A DNA stretch of 54,499 bases, taken from positions 1 to 54,499 of the forward strand of contig JALFXH010000136.1 in assembly GCA_022786965.1 (NCBI GenBank), read 5' to 3'. A program made the translations under genes and the position numbers. How positions within the stretch are numbered: the stretch's first letter is position 1; each line of letters opens with the position of its first letter. Positions 49,188 to 54,499 of this stretch are shown here, piece by piece. Origin of the DNA: Clostridiales bacterium (GTDB taxonomy: Bacteria > Bacillota > Clostridia > Oscillospirales > Oscillospiraceae). The notes under the pieces are model-generated. The model had not been told where the DNA came from. It saw only the letters and a program-made list of their open reading frames with translations, and did no database searches.

Positions 49188-52100
49188 ATGAAGAAACGGA
49201 TATTGTCTATGCTTCTGGTGATCGTCATGGTTCTGTCCCTGGTGCCTGTATCGGCACTGGCGGTGGGCGAGCTGAAAATCACCAGTACAAAAACCAGCAA
49301 GTATGTTGTGATTGGTGAAGATGAGATTACGCTGACTGCAACAAAGAGCGATGGGACGGCACCTGACGGAAGCCTGACGTGGGCGGTTAGTCCCGTGGAT
49401 GCGCTTGAGAGGATAGAGTCCGAGAATCCCACTGAATTCAAATTTGAGGGCAAGACTCAGGGTGGTGTTACGGTAACGGTGACGGATGAAGAGGGAAATA
49501 CCGGTACCGAGAAGCTTACTGTTCTGCTGCCGCCAGACAAGCTGGAGATAGTCAAGGACACCAAAGAACCTGTCAGCGGCGACTTGAAGGTTGGCGATAC
49601 CGTTGCCTTGGGTTATACCTGTTCAAACGAGGATGACATTGATCCCGCGTACATCACCAGCAACTGGAAGCTTTTGAGTGTGAATCCCGCTGGGGCGCTG
49701 ACTCTCAGCGACACCGGCGTGGTGACTGCTGTCGCAGAAGGTGAGGCGGAAGTTCGGCTTGCGTTGAATGGCAGGAGTGCTACAAAGAAGTTCACTATTA
49801 CTCCCGCCGATCCTCCCGTTCCCAAGGAGATGACCATTACTTCAACACCAGATACACACGAGATGTATCCCAACCGTACCCTCACGCTGGAGGCCCGTGC
49901 GGATGGCGTTAAGGTTGAAGACGTTAAGTGGACGAGCAGCAATCCGAGCATTGCTACGGTGAATGAGAACACTGGTGAGGTGAAGAGCGGCCCGACGACC
50001 GGCGCTGTTACGATCACCGCCGAGAAGGATGGCTATAATAAAGCCACCTATGAAATCAGCATCGTGCCGAACGCTTTTAGAATTACCGATTCCGAAGGCA
50101 ATGAGGTTAAGCAGATCAAGGCTGACCAGACTGTGAACCTGCAGGTGTGGGATCTGTCCAATACCGCACAGCCTTACTTCAAATGGACAAGTTCTAACGA
50201 TAGCATCGCCACCGTGGACGCAACCGGTAAACTGACCGGTGTGACGCCCGGCAGTGCTACAATTACAGCTACAAAGGGCGGCTGCACTGTCACCTGCGAT
50301 GTGACCGTGGAGAAGACCCCTCTGACCATCGAGGAGAAAAACGGTGCGGCAAAATTCTACGTTGGCAAGACCTATCAGCTGGTAGCTTCTGCTGACGGCG
50401 CTGAGATGACCGATGTTACCTGGGCGAGCGATGATAACAAAGCCATTGCGATTAACAAGGATACCGGAGAAATGACTGTCCTGGCGGCTGGTGTTGGCAA
50501 AACGATTACCGTTACGGCTACGCCTGATAAGCCCGATCTGTATGCTGCTGCGACTTTGGACGTAATGGCTCAGGCGAACGCCCTTGTGATCACCGACAAG
50601 AGCGGCAATGCAGTGAGCGCGGTGAATGTGAATGAAACCGTGGATCTGGTTGCCAAGGACGGCAATGGCGACACCGTGGAGGGTGTGGTTTGGGGATCCT
50701 CCGATAAGGAGCAGACGTTTGTCTCCCTTTCCAAGACCGGCAGCCTGACGGGCATCAGACAGAGCAGCACCCCCGTAACTATCACCGTGTCGAAGGACAG
50801 CTACACCACCGGAACGGCGGAAATCTCCGTTGTCGTCAAGTCCTTTGAGATTCGGAACTCTGATGATCAGCCCGTGGCCGAAGTCGATATGGCGGAAGAC
50901 AGCAAGATGCAGCTGAAGGCTGTCGATGGAGATGGGAAGGCACTGAACGTTGTCTGGTCCTGCAAGGACAGCAGAGTGACTGTGGACAACACCGGTCTGG
51001 TGACCGTGGGCAAGTCCACCCGCCGTGAAGCTGTTGCCATCGAGGCAAGTCTGCCTGGCTATGAGACCAAGACGGTCTATGTGAAGGTTAGCCCGGAACC
51101 TGTATTCACCGCTGTCAAGCTGGCTGGCGATGAAAGCAATCGGCTGGCTGTTGGTGATACCCGCAAGATGATCGCCCTGGATGCGGACGGTCTGGAAGTG
51201 GAGGATGTCACTTGGGGGGAGCCTTCCAATGGCTTCGCGTCTGTGAACGGCGATGAGCTGACCGGCGTCCAGGAAGGTAAGGTTACCATTACCGCCCAAA
51301 AGTCTGGGTATACTGACAAGGACCTGGTGGTTGATGTCTACGCGCGTCCGGAAGAGCACATCGAGCTGGAAGAAGAGGTTCCGGAAGAAGTGCTGGCCGG
51401 CAAGTCTGTGAACCTGAAGGCTTCCGTTGTGGATGCCGCCGGCGAACCTGTTCCGAAGACCAGCGTGAAGTGGACAATGCTCTCTGAGGAGGAAGGTGTC
51501 CGCCTGCTTAGCGATAAGCTGGATACCGATTCCAATATGAGATATCGGCATGAAATCAAGCTGCGGGCTGAGGCTGTGGGCTGTGAGGCCGAACCTCTCG
51601 AAGTTACGGTGATGGTTGTGCCCGTGACTACCGGCATTACGCTGAAGGTCGGCGAGGAGAAGGTCAACAATGAGGTGTTTATCGTTGACCTGTCGGATGA
51701 TTACATCGCGGAAAATGGCATTATCGTCTCCGCTTCCGTTCTGCCCGCCAGCGCGACACAGAAGGTTCGCTGGGAAATCAGCGATCCGGGCAATGTCTGC
51801 ACCGAGGAGCAGTTGGATACCGATCTCTTGCTTGTTCCTGTTCCCGCATTGAAGTCCGGTGTTGTAACCGTGAAGGCATATGCTGGTGACGGAACCGGCG
51901 TATCTGCCACCGCCAAGATCCAGTTCTCTAAGCTGGGCGCGGGCGACTTGAAGGACGCACCGGAGAAGCTGCGGGGCGGCGCTTCCCTGGATCTGAAGCC
52001 ATATCTGGTTCAGGATGAGGATTTGGACGACAAATCCGTTACCTGGAGCCTGATCGAGACTGACCCGGATAGCGACAATGTCATTGTAAAGAACGGCAAG

Positions 52101-54263
52101 AGCATGAAAAAAGGCAAGGTGATTGCCACTATCAGCAAGACTGGTAAGCTGACCACCAAGCCTGTGACGGAGCCGACGCCTGTCACCGTGAAAATCACAG
52201 GCTCCAATGGCGAACCCGCTACGCACGCCATTACCCTGTACCCCGCTGCCAAGTCCGTTAAGATTAGCTGCGATGCGCTGAAGGCAGAGAACTATACGGT
52301 AGAGCTTTCCAAGGAAAAGAGCGAACGCACATTTAACTTCGAGGCTGCCATCAAGCCGGATGTGCTTCAGGAGGAGAACGTCTGGCCTCTGATCTGGTCC
52401 AGCACCAACAACGACATTGCTACCGTGGACGAAGATGGTCAGGTGGTCGTGAAGAAGGCCGGTAAGGTCCGTATCGACTGCATGATCGCTGACGGAAGCA
52501 AAATCAAGGGCTCCGTGAACCTGAAGGTGACTTCCAATGCCAACAGCGTAACGGTTACCCCGAATGGCCGCACCCTGGCATCCGGCAACAGCCTGAACAT
52601 GAAGGCCGTCATTAAGACGTCCACCGGCCGCAAGGCAGCCAATCAGGAGGTCATCTGGAGCATCACCGATGAGCTTGGCAACGCCACCAGCGCCGCCATC
52701 ATCTCCGCCACCGGCAGAGTGACCGCTTATGATGTTGACCGGCTCACCGAGGTTCTGGTGACTGCCACCTCCAAGCAGGATAAAACCGTGTTCGGCAGCG
52801 TGGTTCTGACCATCAAGCCCAACACCACCAAGACCCTTCACGCCATCATCGGCGAAGACATGATCAGCGGCAGCTACGCCATGAATAAGGGCGAGTCCGT
52901 GGTTGTGGATGCCGAGTGGCAGAGAAGCGGCAACGGCGAAATGAAGGTTGCCGAGGACTGCCAGTTCTTCAGCAGCAACACCAATGTGGCTACCATCGAC
53001 AAGGATCTGGGTACTCTGAAGGCTGTTGGCCACGGCTCCAGCACCATCACCCTGCGGTGTGTTGACCCCGCAACCCAGAACATATGCACCTCCACCTTCA
53101 CCGTGAAGGTTGTGAAGAAGGTTGGCACCGTTACTATCACCGCTCCCAGCCTGAGAGACCTGCGCAGCGGTAAGAGCGTTACTCTGAAGGCAACCGCCTG
53201 GAACGATTACGCCAACGGTGTCAAGGCGGATAACCAGGGCTTCACCTGGGAGGTCACGGAGAACGGCAAGGAAACCAATGTGGCGACCATCAATTCCAGC
53301 GGCGTTCTGACCGCTAAGACTGTGACAAAGAAGCACACCGTGGTGGTTAAGGCCATCTCCAAGGAGGGTGGTATCTCCGCGACGGCTACCTTCCACATCT
53401 TCCCCGCGGAAAACGTGAAGTTCTACTTTGAACTGAGCGGCAAGGAGTATACCGGCACCCTGCCCGTTGATCTCGGCACGGGACTCGGCGGTCTGACGGT
53501 CAGAATCCATACCGCGTTCGCGGACAGCAAGGGGAATATCTCCGAGAAGGACTACAACTCCGCAGGTGTGACCTGGAGCACCAGCGACAAGACTGTCATC
53601 CAGATTACGGGAACCGGTCTTAAGGCACTGAAGGTAGGCAAGGCCACTCTGACTGCCAAGTACAAGATTGGTAATACCACTTATGAGAGCAAGATCACCG
53701 CAATTGTAAATCGTACTATGGGCTCCGTTAAGAGTATCGAGCAGTCCAGTATTCTGGTGGCCGGCAAGTCCATCAATTTGCGCGCGGTGCCTGAATACAG
53801 CAACGCTACCAACAAGAACGTGCTGTGGTCTGTGGAGCCCGATTCCTATTCGGATAACGTGTCCATCAATATGTACACCGGCAAGCTGAGCGCCAAGAAG
53901 GGCATTGGCGGATATGACGTTACGGTGACGGCAAGTCCCGTTGACGGTTCTACCCCGCTGAGCACGACCGTGGAGGTGTTCGCGGCAACCACAGAGGTGG
54001 AGATCAGCGACGGTACGGATGTTGTCAACGGCACCAAGGTTTCCGCGACCCTCTCTGATGGAACCATGCAGTTCTACGCGGCGGCTAAGCCCACTGAAGC
54101 ATACCAGACCTCCTTCAAGTGGACCAGCAGCGATACCAGTGTTGCAACAGTGGACGGAAACGGCAAGGTGACCATCAAGAAGGTCGGTGCGACCACCATC
54201 AAGGCGACTGCCCAGGATGGAACCGGCAAGTATGCCAAGTTCACACTGCGTGTTACCAACTAA
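49188..54263 (+). CDS. Giant secreted protein of bacterial Ig-like (BIG_2) repeats
   Basis: The 1,691-residue protein has a signal peptide (MKKRILSMLLVIVMVLSLVPVSALA). The rest is almost entirely tandem Ig-like group 2 domains of roughly 80-95 residues. The repeat logic is W(T/S)SS followed by IATV, G.(V/L)T, and G.ATITA, for example KWTSSNPSIATV near residue 245 and KWTSSDTSVATV near 1645. I estimate close to twenty domains, diverged and not exact copies. There is no LPxTG, transmembrane or S-layer anchor at the end (it finishes ...TLRVTN), so it is secreted or held non-covalently. Adhesion or matrix functions are typical of such proteins. AAGGAGG precedes ATG. Confidence 0.9.
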   Translation: MKKRILSMLLVIVMVLSLVPVSALAVGELKITSTKTSKYVVIGEDEITLTATKSDGTAPDGSLTWAVSPVDALERIESENPTEFKFEGKTQGGVTVTVTDEEGNTGTEKLTVLLPPDKLEIVKDTKEPVSGDLKVGDTVALGYTCSNEDDIDPAYITSNWKLLSVNPAGALTLSDTGVVTAVAEGEAEVRLALNGRSATKKFTITPADPPVPKEMTITSTPDTHEMYPNRTLTLEARADGVKVEDVKWTSSNPSIATVNENTGEVKSGPTTGAVTITAEKDGYNKATYEISIVPNAFRITDSEGNEVKQIKADQTVNLQVWDLSNTAQPYFKWTSSNDSIATVDATGKLTGVTPGSATITATKGGCTVTCDVTVEKTPLTIEEKNGAAKFYVGKTYQLVASADGAEMTDVTWASDDNKAIAINKDTGEMTVLAAGVGKTITVTATPDKPDLYAAATLDVMAQANALVITDKSGNAVSAVNVNETVDLVAKDGNGDTVEGVVWGSSDKEQTFVSLSKTGSLTGIRQSSTPVTITVSKDSYTTGTAEISVVVKSFEIRNSDDQPVAEVDMAEDSKMQLKAVDGDGKALNVVWSCKDSRVTVDNTGLVTVGKSTRREAVAIEASLPGYETKTVYVKVSPEPVFTAVKLAGDESNRLAVGDTRKMIALDADGLEVEDVTWGEPSNGFASVNGDELTGVQEGKVTITAQKSGYTDKDLVVDVYARPEEHIELEEEVPEEVLAGKSVNLKASVVDAAGEPVPKTSVKWTMLSEEEGVRLLSDKLDTDSNMRYRHEIKLRAEAVGCEAEPLEVTVMVVPVTTGITLKVGEEKVNNEVFIVDLSDDYIAENGIIVSASVLPASATQKVRWEISDPGNVCTEEQLDTDLLLVPVPALKSGVVTVKAYAGDGTGVSATAKIQFSKLGAGDLKDAPEKLRGGASLDLKPYLVQDEDLDDKSVTWSLIETDPDSDNVIVKNGKSMKKGKVIATISKTGKLTTKPVTEPTPVTVKITGSNGEPATHAITLYPAAKSVKISCDALKAENYTVELSKEKSERTFNFEAAIKPDVLQEENVWPLIWSSTNNDIATVDEDGQVVVKKAGKVRIDCMIADGSKIKGSVNLKVTSNANSVTVTPNGRTLASGNSLNMKAVIKTSTGRKAANQEVIWSITDELGNATSAAIISATGRVTAYDVDRLTEVLVTATSKQDKTVFGSVVLTIKPNTTKTLHAIIGEDMISGSYAMNKGESVVVDAEWQRSGNGEMKVAEDCQFFSSNTNVATIDKDLGTLKAVGHGSSTITLRCVDPATQNICTSTFTVKVVKKVGTVTITAPSLRDLRSGKSVTLKATAWNDYANGVKADNQGFTWEVTENGKETNVATINSSGVLTAKTVTKKHTVVVKAISKEGGISATATFHIFPAENVKFYFELSGKEYTGTLPVDLGTGLGGLTVRIHTAFADSKGNISEKDYNSAGVTWSTSDKTVIQITGTGLKALKVGKATLTAKYKIGNTTYESKITAIVNRTMGSVKSIEQSSILVAGKSINLRAVPEYSNATNKNVLWSVEPDSYSDNVSINMYTGKLSAKKGIGGYDVTVTASPVDGSTPLSTTVEVFAATTEVEISDGTDVVNGTKVSATLSDGTMQFYAAAKPTEAYQTSFKWTSSDTSVATVDGNGKVTIKKVGATTIKATAQDGTGKYAKFTLRVTN

Positions 54264-54302
54264 ATTTTCCAAACCGCTTATTGCGAGGAAAGAGGATTGC
54301 GG

Positions 54303-54330
54303 GACCCCCGGGGCTATTGCTCCGGGGGTC
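54303..54330 (+). terminator. Terminator-like hairpin after the giant gene
   Basis: GACCCCCGG / CCGGGGGTC stem with an unpaired or weakly paired centre, 39 bp past the stop codon. The tail is only moderately T-rich. Confidence 0.6.
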
Positions 54331-54345
54331 TCATCGCTTTATTAA

Positions 54346-54370
54346 GGTAGGACGGGGGCTTGCCCCCGCC
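54346..54370. repeat. Solitary REP-like palindrome
   Basis: GGTAGGACGGGGGCTTGCCC and the next bases form a GGGGGC-TT-GCCCCC hairpin with a GTAG prefix, like the ends of the other REP families in the window. No partner is seen nearby. Confidence 0.5.
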
Positions 54371-54388
54371 GCTGGAAACACACAACAA

Positions 54389-54425
54389 AACGCGGGCGCG
54401 TCCAATCTCAGGACGCGCCCGCGTT
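54389..54425 (-). terminator. Terminator of the ABC ATPase gene at the window edge
   Basis: A perfect 15-bp stem (AACGCGGGCGCGTCC) with a 7-base loop. On the minus strand TTTTGTTGTG follows. It lies 10 bp past the partial gene's stop codon. Confidence 0.8.
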
Positions 54426-54434
54426 GGCGTTTGC

Positions 54435-54499
54435 TCAGAAAGACTGCTGGGTACCCCGGATGAAGGCCCGGGTCTTTTCGCTTCTGGGGTTGCCGAAGA
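54435..54499 (-). CDS. C-terminal end of a probable polar amino acid ABC transporter ATPase (partial)
   Basis: Only the last 20 or so codons are in the window: FGNPRSEKTRAFIRG, then TQQSF and TGA. F.NP..E.TRAF(L/I) is the usual C-terminus of GlnQ-type ATPases. The rest lies beyond 54499. Confidence 0.65.
   Translation of the reverse strand, partial: FGNPRSEKTRAFIRGTQQSF

Noticed and set aside
49842-54272. A 1,476-codon open frame antisense to the giant Ig-like gene
   Set aside because: It is a mirror of the sense gene's codon bias and repeats. It has no ribosome site, no signal peptide and no recognisable domain, whereas the sense frame has all of these.

Overview
The window is a G+C-rich chromosomal segment from what looks like a gut-type anaerobic Clostridia member (Oscillospirales-like). 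This placement is inferred from the Ni-CO dehydrogenase/acetyl-CoA synthase genes, the acetylase route to diaminopimelate, the YesM/YesN-type two-component systems, the many sugar ABC transporters and the Shine-Dalgarno style. No rRNA, tRNA, CRISPR array or prophage was seen.

Layout. (1) 1-5.3 kb, minus strand: cooS-cooC-acsB, the carbonyl branch of the Wood-Ljungdahl pathway, behind a consensus promoter and ended by a terminator. (2) 5.3-16.1 kb: housekeeping genes, namely a polysaccharide deacetylase, rlmA, prfA, tsaE-tsaB, upp, a HIT protein, a small membrane protein, a DUF89 protein, a HAD phosphatase-udk-murI operon and a dicarboxylate/amino-acid symporter. A REP-associated tyrosine transposase (RAYT) with a broken 5' end sits between prfA and tsaE, flanked by inverted palindromes. 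Two 151-bp non-autonomous relatives and several remnants lie in other intergenic gaps. (3) 16.5-27.3 kb: an FAD oxidoreductase, then response regulator - histidine kinase - sugar-binding lipoprotein in an overlapping operon, then a galactofuranose/ribose-type sugar ABC transporter whose binding protein is a paralogue of that lipoprotein. (4) 27.4-30.5 kb: divergent diaminopimelate genes (aminotransferase and deacetylase versus dapH). (5) 30.5-31.1 kb: a 26-codon hydrophobic peptide gene facing an antisense RNA promoter, which fits a type I toxin-antitoxin locus, followed by a 48-residue Cys/Asn/Trp-rich peptide. (6) 31.2-35.3 kb: PadR-DUF2812 with two palindromic operators, a second YesM/YesN pair, a 53-residue Cys/His protein and a YoaP-type acetyltransferase. 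(7) 35.5-47.5 kb: a LacI-regulated sucrose/raffinose-type operon (binding protein, two permeases, DUF624 protein, GH36, GH32, GH13 amylosucrase-like, fructokinase) with three LacI boxes. The GH36 gene carries an in-frame TGA and has lost its catalytic nucleophile. (8) 47.7-54.5 kb: a membrane methyltransferase-like protein and a flavodoxin-like protein, a 1,691-residue secreted protein of bacterial Ig-like repeats, and the last codons of an ABC ATPase.

The main themes are oligosaccharide capture with dedicated sensing, autotrophic-type carbon metabolism, and a dense population of small palindromic repeats that use at least one RAYT as probable mobiliser. All promoter, operator and terminator calls are read by eye from consensus and symmetry. 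Family names come from motif recognition without database searches.
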